From NCBI RefSeq assembly GCF_001428745.1, contig NZ_LMIO01000001.1, positions 892,818 through 956,817 of the forward strand: a stretch of 64,000 nucleotides of DNA. Direction: 5' to 3'. Shown piece after piece: positions 9,122 to 18,097 of this stretch (the stretch's first letter is position 1; every line of letters starts with the position of its first letter). The translations under genes were made by a program, and so were the position numbers. This DNA comes from Leifsonia sp. Root227 (GTDB lineage: Bacteria > Actinomycetota > Actinomycetes > Actinomycetales > Microbacteriaceae). The notes beneath the pieces were generated by a model. That model had not been told where the DNA came from. It worked only from the letters and a program-made list of their open reading frames with translations, and made no database searches.

Positions 9122-10111
9122 GTGGCGCGCACGATCTCCGTCGCGCTCTGCACGTTCAACGGCGCCAGGTACATCCGCAGGCAGCTCGCGAGCGTGCTCG
9201 CGCAGACGGTTCCCCCGACGCAGCTCGTCGTCTCCGACGACGGCTCGACGGACGCGACGATCGCGATGCTGGAGGAGGAGCTGCGGGCGCACGAGGCGGC
9301 CACGGGATGGAACCCGGAGGTCGTCGTGCTGCGCAACGAGGCGCCGCTGGGAGTCACGGCGAACTTCGAGCAGGCGCTGCGCGCATCCACCGGCGAGCTG
9401 ATCGCGCTGTGCGACCAGGACGACGAGTGGGAGCCGCGCAAGCTGGAGAAGCTGGCCGGGATGTTCGACGCGCGGCCGGGGCTCGGCTTCCTGCACACGG
9501 ACGCCACCCTGATCGACGACGACGGCGCCCCGACGGGAGGAACGATCTTCGGAGCGCTGGAGGTGTCGGACGAGGATCGGCAGGCCGTCCACTCCGGCCG
9601 GGCTTTCTCCGTCTTCGTCCGCCGCAACATCGCGACGGGCGCGACGGCGATGGTGCACCGCGACCTCGTGGCGGCGTGCGGACCGTTCCCCGCCGCGTGG
9701 GTGCACGACGAGTGGCTGGCGATCCAGGCCGCCGCGCGCGACAGGCTCGACCTCAGCGAGGAGCCGCTGACTCGTTACCGGCGGCACGCGGCCAACCAGA
9801 TCGGCGCCGGCGACCCGACCATCGGTCACAAGATCCGCCGCGTGCTCGGGGCGCGAGGCGACCGCAACAGGATGCTCGCCGAGCGGTCGCGCATCCTGGC
9901 CGACAGCCTGCTGGGAGCGGACGGCGTCGACTCTTCCAAGGCCGCGCTCGCCGAGCGCAAAGCGGAGTTCGAGGCGACGCGCGCTGCTCTTCCCGCCAAC
10001 CGGCTGCGGCGGTTCGTCCCTGTGCTGCGGCTCGCGACGGCCGGCGACTACCCGCGGCTGGCAAGCCAGGGGTGGATGGACGTGGTCAGAGACCTGTTCC
10101 AGCCGGCGTGA
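9122..10111 (+). CDS. GT2 glycosyltransferase (rhamnosyltransferase-like)
   Basis: 329 residues of a standard GT-A fold: S-V-A-L-C-T-F-N-G at the start, D-D-G-S-T-D near 40, C-D-Q-D-D-E-W near 99 (metal and nucleotide-sugar site) and a late H-D-E-W motif. This pattern is common in rhamnan and O-antigen transferases such as RgpB. The GTG start sits 2 nt after the stop of the preceding double-headed transferase, so the two are one transcription unit, with GGGGAG as a likely ribosome site inside the upstream gene. Its 3' end overlaps the convergent DUF2142 gene by 26 nt. The donor is inferred, not shown. Confidence 0.88.
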   Translation: MARTISVALCTFNGARYIRRQLASVLAQTVPPTQLVVSDDGSTDATIAMLEEELRAHEAATGWNPEVVVLRNEAPLGVTANFEQALRASTGELIALCDQDDEWEPRKLEKLAGMFDARPGLGFLHTDATLIDDDGAPTGGTIFGALEVSDEDRQAVHSGRAFSVFVRRNIATGATAMVHRDLVAACGPFPAAWVHDEWLAIQAAARDRLDLSEEPLTRYRRHAANQIGAGDPTIGHKIRRVLGARGDRNRMLAERSRILADSLLGADGVDSSKAALAERKAEFEATRAALPANRLRRFVPVLRLATAGDYPRLASQGWMDVVRDLFQPA

Positions 10112-11777
10112 GGCTCGGCTGGGGTTCCTGCTGCGCCTCCGGCTGCTGAAGCGCCTCGTCCTGACGTCGCGGCTGTTCCTCCTCGAGCGCCGGGGACGCC
10201 GCGACAGCATCCACGACCTCCTCCGGCTGCCGCGACCACGCGGAAACGTGCAGCAGAAGCGCAGCTGCCGCAACGAGCAGCACGGCGAAGACGGCCAGCC
10301 AGAGCCAGACCCCGCCGGGAGGAGCCCACGCCGGCTGCCCGAACAGGTAGGTGCGCATCGAGCCGTTGGACCCCACCGCGTAGCGGCGGAGCGTCGCCTC
10401 GAACGCCCAGAACTGCGCGCCGGCAGCGCCGACCACCACGATCACGGCGATGCGCCGCCAGGCGTACGACGCGCGCACGAACGCGGTGTCGCCGAGCAGC
10501 GCGGCCAGGCCGACGACGAGACAGAGGAACAGTGGCAGGTTGTACCGTCCCTGCCAGATCATCCCTCCGCCGTGGATGTACGCGGCCTGCACCAGCGCAG
10601 GGCAGAGCAGGAAGGCGGCGACGAGCAGCCACGCGACGAGCAGGCGGCGGCGCCGGAGCACGACCACCGCGCCGACCGCGATGGCGCCGATGGCGAGCCC
10701 CCACAGGTAGAGCACGACGTCCGGTGCGGGGGTGTCGAGCCAGCCGAACAGGCCGACGAGGCCCTGGCTGTATCCGATCGTGCCGATGAAGACCTTCTGG
10801 AAGCCGACGAGCGGCGACGAGCCGATGCCGGGGAAGGAGAGCGCCTGGTCGGGATGCTCGATGGCGTTCGCGAGCGAGTTGGTGCCGACCGTCCACAGGC
10901 CGGCAGCGATGGTGCCGGCTGCGACGACGGCGATCAGCACGATGACGGCGCGTCGCCTGAGCAGGGCGACCAGCGCATCCCGATCGGTGAGCAGCAGCAG
11001 CGGGATCACGAGGGCGAGCGCCACCCACAGCGGCGAGAGGCCGCGGGAGTTGACGGCCACGACCGCTCCGGCCATCACCACGACCGCCCGGCCGGTGAGA
11101 CGGGCCGGATCGGGGGAGAGGGTGATCGCGAGCATCCCGCAGAACACGGCGAGCGTGGCCGTCGCCTCGACGGCGCTCGGGTTGACCGAGCCGCCGAGGA
11201 ACAGGAGCATCGGAGTGACCGCAACCGCGAACGCGAGCAACGGCATCCGGCGATTGCGCATCGTGAACACGATGGCGAACGCGAGCGCGGCGAACAGGGT
11301 CGTCAGCAGGGCGCTCAGGATGCGCATGGCGTAGATTCCGCCCGCGTCGTGGAAGACCAGGGACGGGAGCCCGACGACGGCGTAGTAGAGGGGGTTGTAC
11401 AGGCCGGCGGTGGTCGGCGCCTCGACGCTCGGCCACGGGTCGGCGCTCGGCGTGAAGGCGCAGTTCGCGGTGACGGCGGGATTGAACGCGAAACAGGTGA
11501 CGGCGTGCGACTCGGCGATGTAGCGCGGGACGGTCACGATGTGGCCGCTCTGCGACGGCGTGCCGACGAGCTCTCCGCGGACGACGCTGGCCGCGCGAAC
11601 GATGTGGGCCGGTTCGTCCGGCGACGCGGAGGGAGGGGTCGCGAACACCCACGCTGTCATCAGCGCGAACAGCACGGCCCAGGCCCCGAAGAACGCGGTC
11701 AGCGGGATGGAGCGGCGCCTGCGGGCCGGATGGGCGGTCGGCGCGACCGTGTCGCCGCCCGCCTGTGGGTTTCCCAT
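10086..11777 (-). CDS. DUF2142 polytopic membrane protein (tandem paralogue 1)
   Basis: 563 residues with a basic N-terminus, about 12 hydrophobic helices and a charged Gln/Glu-rich C-terminal tail of about 50 residues. The S-P-D-E-P-A-H motif is at 52-58, just after the first helix. G-G-S-V-N-P-S-A-V-E, F-G-W-L-D-T-P-A-P and W-Q-G-R-Y match the next gene upstream closely, which indicates a tandem duplication. The paralogue has N-P-N-G where this one has N-P-S-A. The ATG at 11777 is preferred over longer readings because TATCTT ends 6 nt upstream, a leaderless layout. It may be an extracytoplasmic GT-C-type transferase (inference). The 3' end overlaps the convergent GT2 gene. Confidence 0.87.
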   Translation of the reverse strand: MGNPQAGGDTVAPTAHPARRRRSIPLTAFFGAWAVLFALMTAWVFATPPSASPDEPAHIVRAASVVRGELVGTPSQSGHIVTVPRYIAESHAVTCFAFNPAVTANCAFTPSADPWPSVEAPTTAGLYNPLYYAVVGLPSLVFHDAGGIYAMRILSALLTTLFAALAFAIVFTMRNRRMPLLAFAVAVTPMLLFLGGSVNPSAVEATATLAVFCGMLAITLSPDPARLTGRAVVVMAGAVVAVNSRGLSPLWVALALVIPLLLLTDRDALVALLRRRAVIVLIAVVAAGTIAAGLWTVGTNSLANAIEHPDQALSFPGIGSSPLVGFQKVFIGTIGYSQGLVGLFGWLDTPAPDVVLYLWGLAIGAIAVGAVVVLRRRRLLVAWLLVAAFLLCPALVQAAYIHGGGMIWQGRYNLPLFLCLVVGLAALLGDTAFVRASYAWRRIAVIVVVGAAGAQFWAFEATLRRYAVGSNGSMRTYLFGQPAWAPPGGVWLWLAVFAVLLVAAAALLLHVSAWSRQPEEVVDAVAASPALEEEQPRRQDEALQQPEAQQEPQPSLTPAGTGL

Positions 11778-11783
11778 GAGGCA

Positions 11784-11789
11784 AAGATA
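11784..11789 (-). promoter_or_regulatory. TATCTT -10 box, leaderless layout
   Basis: TATCTT on the minus strand lies 6 nt before the ATG at 11777, inside the 25-nt gap between two DUF2142 genes. It would give the downstream paralogue its own leaderless transcript. Confidence 0.5.
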
Positions 11790-11802
11790 TCCGACCGGAG
11801 GG

Positions 11803-13407
11803 TCAGATCGCGGCAGGCGGCTCCACCGGCGTGACCGGCTTGTCGGCGTCTCCGACCCTTCGCACAGCGCGGAGCGCCAGCCAGCACGCAACGACGACCA
11901 GCGCCGCGAACACCAGCAGCGACAGCAGGTTCCCGCCGGGCGGAGCCCACGGCGGGGTGCCGAACAGGAACTGCTTCAGCGAGCCGATCGGCGTCACAGA
12001 GTATCGACGCAGCGTGTTCTCGAAGGCGTAGAGCTGCCCGAAGGCGAGCACGATGACCACGAGCCAGGCGAAGCGCCTCCACGTCGCGGTCGCCCAGTCG
12101 GCGGGGATGCGCGTGGCCAGCACGACGGCGAGGCCGACGATCAGGCAGAGGAACAGCGGCATGTTGTACCTGCCCTGCCAGATCACGCCGCCGCCGGTGA
12201 TGTACGCGGCCTGGATGACGGGCGGAAGCAGGATGAACGCGCCGAAGAGCACCCAGGCGAAGACGAGCATCCTGGATCGCAGCAGCACGAGCGCGGCGAC
12301 GAGCACGATGCCGATCATGGCGGCCCAGATGAAGTAGACCTCCGGAGGGGCGGGGGTGTCGAGCCAGCCGAAGATGCCGATCAGGCCGTGGCCGTACTCC
12401 GCGGTGCGCACGAGGGTGATGAAGAAACCGCTGAGAGGGTTGGTGCCGACGCCGATGAAGCTCTGCGGGGTCTGGTCGGGGTTGTCGACGGCGTTGTGCA
12501 GGGAGTTCGTGCCGACCGTCCAGGCCAGCGCAGCGATCGTGGCGAGCACGACGCCGACCGCCGCGGCGATCACCGCCGGCTTCCTCAGCAGCGCGAGCAC
12601 GGTCCGCCACGGCACGAGCACGAACGGGATGAGGATGGCCAGCAGCACCCAGAGCGGCGAGAGTCCGCGGGTGTTCACCGCGACCGCCCCGCTTGCCAGC
12701 ACGATCATGGCGCGCGACAGTAACCGGGAGCGGTCGGGATCGAGCACCACAGCGAGGATTCCGGCGAACACGGCGAGAGTGGCCGTCGCCTCCACACCGT
12801 TCGGGTTGACGGAGCCGCCCAGGAACAGCAGCATCGGCGTCACGGCGACGGCGAAGCCGAGCACCGGGATGGCTCGCCGTCGCAGTCCCCAGAGCACGGC
12901 GAACGCGAGCGCCGCGAACAGTGCTGTGACGATGCCGCTGACGATGCGCATCGCGTAGATGCCCGAGGTGTCGTGCAGCAGGAGCGTCGGCCAGCCGACC
13001 AGCAGGTAGTACACCGGGTTGTACAGGCCGGCGGTCGTGTACGACGTGGTGAGCGCGCCAGGGTCGGTGAGCGGGGCGAGTCCGCACGCGGCAGGTCGCT
13101 CCTGATGGAAGGCGAAGCAGGTGTCGTCCTGGGTGCGCGCCACGTAGGCGGGGACGGTGACCCTGTGGCCGTCGGCGGACGGGGTGCCGATGAACTGGCC
13201 GCGCGCGACGCTCGCCGCCTTCACGATGTGCGCAGGCTCGTCCGGCGACGCACCGATCGGCGTGGCGACGGCCCAGCTGGCGCAGAGGGCGGACAGCAGC
13301 ACCCAGACGACGAGGAACGCGCGCCAGACCCTCGGCCGTTCGCTTGTGCTCTGTTCCTGGGGGGTCGAAAGCGAGCCGGCGGACGGCGTGGTGTCGGTGG
13401 TGCTCAC
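11803..13407 (-). CDS. DUF2142 polytopic membrane protein (tandem paralogue 2)
   Basis: 534 residues: a 27-residue Ser/Thr-rich cytoplasmic start, then about 12 hydrophobic helices. A-S-P-D-E-P-A-H at 53-60 follows helix 1. G-G-S-V-N-P-N-G-V-E, F-G-W-L-D-T-P-A-P and W-Q-G-R-Y are all present. It is clearly most similar to the following gene; both share the stretch P-D-E-P-A-H-I-V and the T-C-F-A-F segment. The GTG at 13407 has GGAG at a suitable distance. It lies 6 nt after the DUF2304 gene and appears to be in one unit with the DPM1-like synthase, which fits use of polyprenyl-phosphate sugars (inference). Confidence 0.87.
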   Translation of the reverse strand: MSTTDTTPSAGSLSTPQEQSTSERPRVWRAFLVVWVLLSALCASWAVATPIGASPDEPAHIVKAASVARGQFIGTPSADGHRVTVPAYVARTQDDTCFAFHQERPAACGLAPLTDPGALTTSYTTAGLYNPVYYLLVGWPTLLLHDTSGIYAMRIVSGIVTALFAALAFAVLWGLRRRAIPVLGFAVAVTPMLLFLGGSVNPNGVEATATLAVFAGILAVVLDPDRSRLLSRAMIVLASGAVAVNTRGLSPLWVLLAILIPFVLVPWRTVLALLRKPAVIAAAVGVVLATIAALAWTVGTNSLHNAVDNPDQTPQSFIGVGTNPLSGFFITLVRTAEYGHGLIGIFGWLDTPAPPEVYFIWAAMIGIVLVAALVLLRSRMLVFAWVLFGAFILLPPVIQAAYITGGGVIWQGRYNMPLFLCLIVGLAVVLATRIPADWATATWRRFAWLVVIVLAFGQLYAFENTLRRYSVTPIGSLKQFLFGTPPWAPPGGNLLSLLVFAALVVVACWLALRAVRRVGDADKPVTPVEPPAAI

Positions 13408-13413
13408 CGGGTG

Positions 13414-13791
13414 TTACTCCTTTTCGTCGCTGAGTGCGGCGATGCGCTGCTCCAGCTCGGCGATCCGCAGCTCGTGCAGCGCGCTGCGCTCTGCGAGGGT
13501 GCGGGTCTTGCTCTCGAGGGTGGTCAGTTCCGAGCTGTGCTGGATGCAGACCAGGAACAGCACGGCGATGCTCACGAAGAACACCAGGTTGACGGGCGCT
13601 CCGACGCCGATCAGGCCGGCCAGCCAGTCCAGGATGGTCGGGAAGACGCCGATGATGAGGGCGAGGACACCGGCGATCAGCCACCAGATCGCGTGGCGTT
13701 CGCGCATCCGGCCGCGGCGCAGCATCTCGATGACGACCGCGAGGGTGAGCAGGGCGGCGAGGATTCCGAAGATGTAGCTGGTGATCGACAT
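13414..13791 (-). CDS. DUF2304 small membrane protein with C-terminal coiled coil
   Basis: 125 residues with three hydrophobic helices (about 5-22, 34-55, 63-85), then a charged amphipathic tail rich in Leu, Glu and Arg with heptad spacing (L-E-S-K-T-R-T-L-A-E onward), likely a coiled coil. DUF2304 proteins are commonly encoded beside or fused to DPM1-like transferases. The ATG at 13791 starts 2 nt after that gene's stop. It may anchor or partner the synthase at the membrane; this is inference from pairing. Function is otherwise unknown. Confidence 0.85.
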   Translation of the reverse strand: MSITSYIFGILAALLTLAVVIEMLRRGRMRERHAIWWLIAGVLALIIGVFPTILDWLAGLIGVGAPVNLVFFVSIAVLFLVCIQHSSELTTLESKTRTLAERSALHELRIAELEQRIAALSDEKE

Positions 13792-13793
13792 GG

Positions 13794-14528
13794 TCAGGCT
13801 GTTGCCGTTTCCTTGATGGCGGTGCGGGGGCGCATGAGCGCGACGACGAGGGCGATGAAGGCGCGGGCCAGATAGACGGCCGCCTTGATCGGGTTGTGCG
13901 ACGGCTGACCGCCGGCTCTCGGCCGCATCGAGGTGGGCACCTGAGCGACCCGCAGTCCGCCGCGAGCGGCGATCACCAGCGCCTCGACCGTGTCTCCGAG
14001 GTATTCGGCGGGGAAGGAGTGCGCGAACAGGTCGATCGCGCGGGGGCCGTTGGCCTTGAAGCCGCTGGTGGTGTCGTTGAGGCGCGTGTTCACGACGCGG
14101 CTGAGCACCGTCGAGAGCACGTTCATGGCCCAACGGCGAGGACCCCGGACCTCGTAGTCGCCCTGCCCGGAGAACCGGGCGCCGATCACCAGGTCGGCAT
14201 CGTCGAGGGCGGCGAGCAGCGACGGGACGTTGCCAGGGTCGTGCTGGCCGTCCGCGTCGATCTGCACGGCGACGGAGAAGCCGTTGTCGCGGGCGAACTG
14301 GAAACCGAGGCGCATCGCGCCGCCGACCCCCATGTTGAACGGCATGGATGCGACGAGTGCCCCTGCCTCTTTGGCGATGCGCGCAGTCTCGTCCGTCGAG
14401 CCGTCGTCGACGACGAGGCAGGTCACGCCTGGCAGTTTGGCGTAGACCTCGGTGACGACGTCTGCGACGGATGCCTCCTCGTTGAAGGCGGGCATCACGA
14501 TCAGCGTCTGAGAGAGATCGAAGGGCAT
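13794..14528 (-). CDS. DPM1-like polyprenyl-phosphate sugar synthase (GT2)
   Basis: 244 residues. The start L-I-V-M-P-A-F-N-E-E, then V-V-D-D-G-S-T-D-E-T, Q-I-D-A-D-G-Q-H-D-P (catalytic metal motif near 90) and a late basic R-P-R-A-G-G-Q-P-S-H motif match the dolichyl/polyprenyl-phosphate mannose synthase family. There is no large C-terminal membrane domain; the DUF2304 neighbour may serve that role. The ATG at 14528 is preferred; TTG at 14537 is possible. It lies in the midst of four DUF2142 genes. The product would be polyprenyl-phosphate-mannose or a similar sugar on the cytoplasmic face, the donor type that GT-C enzymes use outside. Sugar identity is not determinable. Confidence 0.85.
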   Translation of the reverse strand: MPFDLSQTLIVMPAFNEEASVADVVTEVYAKLPGVTCLVVDDGSTDETARIAKEAGALVASMPFNMGVGGAMRLGFQFARDNGFSVAVQIDADGQHDPGNVPSLLAALDDADLVIGARFSGQGDYEVRGPRRWAMNVLSTVLSRVVNTRLNDTTSGFKANGPRAIDLFAHSFPAEYLGDTVEALVIAARGGLRVAQVPTSMRPRAGGQPSHNPIKAAVYLARAFIALVVALMRPRTAIKETATA

Positions 14529-14541
14529 GGAAGTCAACGTA

Positions 14542-16119
14542 CTAGATCGGTGTGGGCGTCAGAGGGGGTGCGCTCGGCCGGTCGGGAAGGACGGCCTCTG
14601 TCGGTTCCCCATTGTCGCATGTCCTGCTGAGCGTCCTGATCAGGAGCCACACCGCCAGTCCCGTCGTGATCGCGAAGACGACGGTGACGAGGAGCCACCC
14701 GCCTGGCGGCTGCCACTGCGGCGCCCTGAGCATGTCGATCCAGGTGAGGTTCTGCTGCAGCCCGGTGACGTAGCGGCGCAGCATCCAGAGGAACGCTGCG
14801 AGCTGGGCGATGCCGAGCAGCACGACGGCCACCCGCATCACGGCGGTCAGCCGCTTGTCCGCTGCCGGGAGTGCGTGGTCGAGGCCGATCCCCGCGAGCA
14901 CCGCGAGGAGCACGGCGGGCGCGATGGTGTACCTGCCCTGCCAGATGTATCCGGCGTCGTGGATGACAGCGGCCTGCGAGAACGGCGGAACGAATACGAT
15001 CGCCAGTCCGAGCAGCAGGGCGCCGATCTTCACGGTGCGGGGACCGAGCGTGGAGCCGAGCAGGATCACCATGCCGCCGACCGTCGCCCACACGGCCACC
15101 GTGAGCGCCGGGGCCGGGATCTCCATCCAGCCGAACTGCGCGATCCAGCCGATCATGAAGCTGAACGTGCCGTCGAGCGTGTTCGAGAAGCCTTGCCACC
15201 AACTGCTCCCGGCCCCCACGGGCGCATAGCCGGGGGTCAGAGAGCGCGGACGCAGATAGAACACCGCTGCGGCGACAGCGACGGCGCCGATCACGACGAT
15301 GCCCACCCAGGTCAGCCACGACCGGAACACGGTGCGCAGTACCTCCCGCTTGCCGAGCAGCAGCGCGATCACGAACGCGAGCGCCAGCCACAGCATCGCG
15401 ATGCTCCTGGTGTTCACCAGCAGCAGGCTCACCGCCACGATGCCCAGGATGCGCAGCACCAGCCGGCCGCCGGCAGCCGGCGTCCCGAAGGTCAGCAGCA
15501 GGAGCGCGAACGCGGCCGCGGACGCGGCGACCTCGATCCCGTTCGGGTTGAGCGTTCCGGAAAGGAAGAGCACCATCGGCGTGACGCCGACCGCGAGCCC
15601 GGCCAGCGCCCAGCGGGAGCGGGGGAGCGCGCGGAGGGCGGTGAACGCGAGAGCGAGCAGGGCGGAGCAGAGCAGCGCGTTGACCAGCCGCATCCCGTAC
15701 AGGCCCTTCGCGCCGTCGAGGAAGGCGGTCGGCCAGCCGACGAGGACGTAGAAGACAGGGGTGTTGACCGTGGTGGAGGTGTGGCCGGTGGTCGGCGCAT
15801 CCTGGTTCTCGACGGGGGCGACGCAGGACGGGGTGACCGCCACGTTCCTCTTGAAGCACGGCATGTGCGACTCGAGCTTGGCGAAGTATGTGGACACGGT
15901 CTGGTCGATGGTGCCGGGGATGCTCGCCGAGTCCGGGCCGAAGAGCTCGCCGTGCGCTGCGGCGTACGCGCGAATGGCATGCGCAGGCTCGTCAGGGCTC
16001 GCGCCCTGCGGGGTGGCGACGGAGAAACTCGCCATCAGGAGGAACAGCAGGCCGAAGGCGATGCCGAACACGGTGATCGGGCGGCGGGCGGGCCGGACGT
16101 GCCCGTCGTGCTTGGTCAT
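14542..16119 (-). CDS. DUF2142 polytopic membrane protein
   Basis: 525 residues with about 12 hydrophobic helices and a Pro-rich end. S-P-D-E-P-A-H occurs at 41-47 after helix 1. S-G-T-L-N-P-N-G-I-E, F-G-W-M-E-I-P-A-P and W-Q-G-R-Y are variants of the motifs in the other three copies. The ATG at 16119 has AGGAC upstream. Longer in-frame readings to 16728 overlap the divergent gene and are rejected. It stands first in a minus-strand run with the DPM1-like synthase, DUF2304 and two more DUF2142 genes. It may be an extracytoplasmic sugar transferase (inference). Confidence 0.86.
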   Translation of the reverse strand: MTKHDGHVRPARRPITVFGIAFGLLFLLMASFSVATPQGASPDEPAHAIRAYAAAHGELFGPDSASIPGTIDQTVSTYFAKLESHMPCFKRNVAVTPSCVAPVENQDAPTTGHTSTTVNTPVFYVLVGWPTAFLDGAKGLYGMRLVNALLCSALLALAFTALRALPRSRWALAGLAVGVTPMVLFLSGTLNPNGIEVAASAAAFALLLLTFGTPAAGGRLVLRILGIVAVSLLLVNTRSIAMLWLALAFVIALLLGKREVLRTVFRSWLTWVGIVVIGAVAVAAAVFYLRPRSLTPGYAPVGAGSSWWQGFSNTLDGTFSFMIGWIAQFGWMEIPAPALTVAVWATVGGMVILLGSTLGPRTVKIGALLLGLAIVFVPPFSQAAVIHDAGYIWQGRYTIAPAVLLAVLAGIGLDHALPAADKRLTAVMRVAVVLLGIAQLAAFLWMLRRYVTGLQQNLTWIDMLRAPQWQPPGGWLLVTVVFAITTGLAVWLLIRTLSRTCDNGEPTEAVLPDRPSAPPLTPTPI

Positions 16120-16166
16120 GCACCGTCCTGTCGTCGTTCGGATGGCCGACGGCCCGGCGCGTGAGG

Positions 16167-16172
16167 TAGGTT
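16167..16172 (+). promoter_or_regulatory. TAGGTT -10 candidate for the gene at 16211
   Basis: TAGGTT in the 91-nt divergent gap would place transcription start near 16180 and leave a leader of about 30 nt containing GAGAGGA, the ribosome site for the GTG at 16211. Confidence 0.4.
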
Positions 16173-16210
16173 CGGATCTCGGACAACCGGGTTCCATCGG
16201 AGAGGAACAA

Positions 16211-18082
16211 GTGGACGATATCACCCGTCGCCCCGCTTCCCGCTGGTGGGTGGTGGGCGTGCTGCTCATCGCCGTTGCCGCGGGCCTGGTGGCCGTCGGC
16301 GCCGGCTGGACGGTGTGGATCCTGGCCGCGGCGGCCGCGCTGTGCCTGGCGACGGGGGTCGCAGCCTTCGGCGGCTGGAGCCTCGGCGTCGTGTCGGCGA
16401 TCGCCGTCCCGCTCGCTGTCGAGGCGTTCGCGATCAGGGTCTTCCACCGGATCGGACTCGGCGTCTTCACCGGCAATCTGCTCGTCTTCGTCCTCATCGC
16501 CCTGGCCGGGCTGGTGCTCGTCGCCGCCGGCGGCGACCGGCTGCGGCTGCCTGGCCGGAGGATCTGGTGGGGAGTCCTTCCCGCTGCCGTGATCCCGGCC
16601 GCGGTCGGGGCGGTGTTCGCGATCCTCCCCGCGCTGCGCGACGGCAACGCGCTCTCCTGGGCGATGCGCAGCGACGCGGTGTGGAACCTGGTGTCCGCGA
16701 GATTCCTGCTCGACGACCGCGGTCTCATCCCGTCGCTTCACCCGAACTCGTCCCCGATGACCGCGATCCTGCTCGCAGCAGGCATGGCGCCCGGACGGGC
16801 CGGGATCGCAATGACCGACCTGTTCAAGCACGACATCGCTGCGATGGCAGAGACGTTCGCGCTGGCGACGGTGATCACCAGCCTGCTCGCCGGTCTCGTG
16901 ATCGCGCAGCTGATCCGGCCGGAGCATCCGGTGTTCCGGGCGATCGGGGCCGTCCTCGGCTCCGCGCTGATCGCATCCTGGTTCGTCGCTGGGTTCTCGT
17001 TCGAGTTCGGGTTCTACAACGTGATGCCCACCGTCGCCTGCCTGCTGGGAAGCTGGCTCGCCTGGCGGGCAGCGCCCCGTGCCCCGGTGATCGCCGTGGC
17101 GCTGCTGTTCGCGATGACGACAGCTCTGCTCGCCCTCTGGGCCTTCCTCGCCATCGTGCCGCTCGCGCTCGCCGCTGTGCCGGCCGTGCGCCACATCCTG
17201 CGCAGCCCGCGCTCGCTCGGGTGGCTGTCCTGGACGATCCTCGGGGTCGCGGCGGTGCAACTGCTCGCATACGGGGTGCTCGTCTCGCTGCGGGACCTGC
17301 GCCGCGACCAGGGCGCGCTCGCGCAGGGCGGCTCGATGGCGCCGGTGACGCCGGCGCTGCTCTTCATCATGATCGGCCTCTGCGTCGCCATCGCCGCTGT
17401 CTCTGCGCGGACGGCGGGAACGCGCGCCGACCTCGTCGGAGTGGTCACGGTGTCCGTCTCCTTCGCCGGGCTGTACGCCTACCTCGGCACGCAGGTGCAG
17501 GCGGCCGCGTACTGGTGGGGCTACTACCCGGCCAAGCTGGTCTGGTTCGGCGGCATCCTGCTCCTCGTCGTCGCGATCGGTCTCGCGCTGGAAGGCCTGT
17601 CGCGGGTCGACCTCGCGGTCTGGCCCAGAGTGGCGGCGACGGCAGGGGTGCTCGTCGCGATCGTGTCGGTGGCTGCGAGCGTCCTCCCCAAACCGCCGAC
17701 CGTCGGCTCCCTGCTCCCGTACGCCGACATCCTCGCGGGAGAGGGGGTCGCGTCCGGCGACGATGTCCTCCCGACGATGTTCGCCCTGGACGACCCGGCC
17801 GACGCGAAGAACATGCTCGTCGGATACTTCGACTGGAAAGCGGACGGCTTCGCCAACCTCTGGCTCCTCGGCGCATCGGCGACCAGCGGCACCGACCCGA
17901 TCCGCCCGTACTCCTACTACCTCGACACGACGTCGGTGAAAGACGTGTGCTCGGCCGTCAAGGCCTGGGGCGATGGCGTGACCATTCACACCAGGAGCGA
18001 GTCGCTGCCGGCGAAGCTCGCGCTGACCTGCCCGGATGTGGACGTGACGGTGCTGGTGGGACAGGTACCGACGGCGGGGTGA
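16211..18082 (+). CDS. Large polytopic membrane protein of unknown function
   Basis: 623 residues with about 13 hydrophobic helices. After the first hydrophobic block a loop carries M-R-S-D-A-V-W-N, then L-L-D-D-R-G, giving several acidic residues in what could be an external loop. The last 110 residues (from about 505) are hydrophilic and include C-S-A-V and L-T-C-P-D-V-D, two Cys that could form a disulfide outside the cell. I do not recognise a family. Size, topology and position in a polysaccharide locus would suit a GT-C-type transferase or another late-step envelope enzyme. The GTG at 16211 follows GAGAGGA. It converges on the GT2 gene ending at 18098, with 15 nt between. Confidence 0.8.
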   Translation: MDDITRRPASRWWVVGVLLIAVAAGLVAVGAGWTVWILAAAAALCLATGVAAFGGWSLGVVSAIAVPLAVEAFAIRVFHRIGLGVFTGNLLVFVLIALAGLVLVAAGGDRLRLPGRRIWWGVLPAAVIPAAVGAVFAILPALRDGNALSWAMRSDAVWNLVSARFLLDDRGLIPSLHPNSSPMTAILLAAGMAPGRAGIAMTDLFKHDIAAMAETFALATVITSLLAGLVIAQLIRPEHPVFRAIGAVLGSALIASWFVAGFSFEFGFYNVMPTVACLLGSWLAWRAAPRAPVIAVALLFAMTTALLALWAFLAIVPLALAAVPAVRHILRSPRSLGWLSWTILGVAAVQLLAYGVLVSLRDLRRDQGALAQGGSMAPVTPALLFIMIGLCVAIAAVSARTAGTRADLVGVVTVSVSFAGLYAYLGTQVQAAAYWWGYYPAKLVWFGGILLLVVAIGLALEGLSRVDLAVWPRVAATAGVLVAIVSVAASVLPKPPTVGSLLPYADILAGEGVASGDDVLPTMFALDDPADAKNMLVGYFDWKADGFANLWLLGASATSGTDPIRPYSYYLDTTSVKDVCSAVKAWGDGVTIHTRSESLPAKLALTCPDVDVTVLVGQVPTAG

Positions 18083-18097
18083 TCGCGCGCGGCGCGG

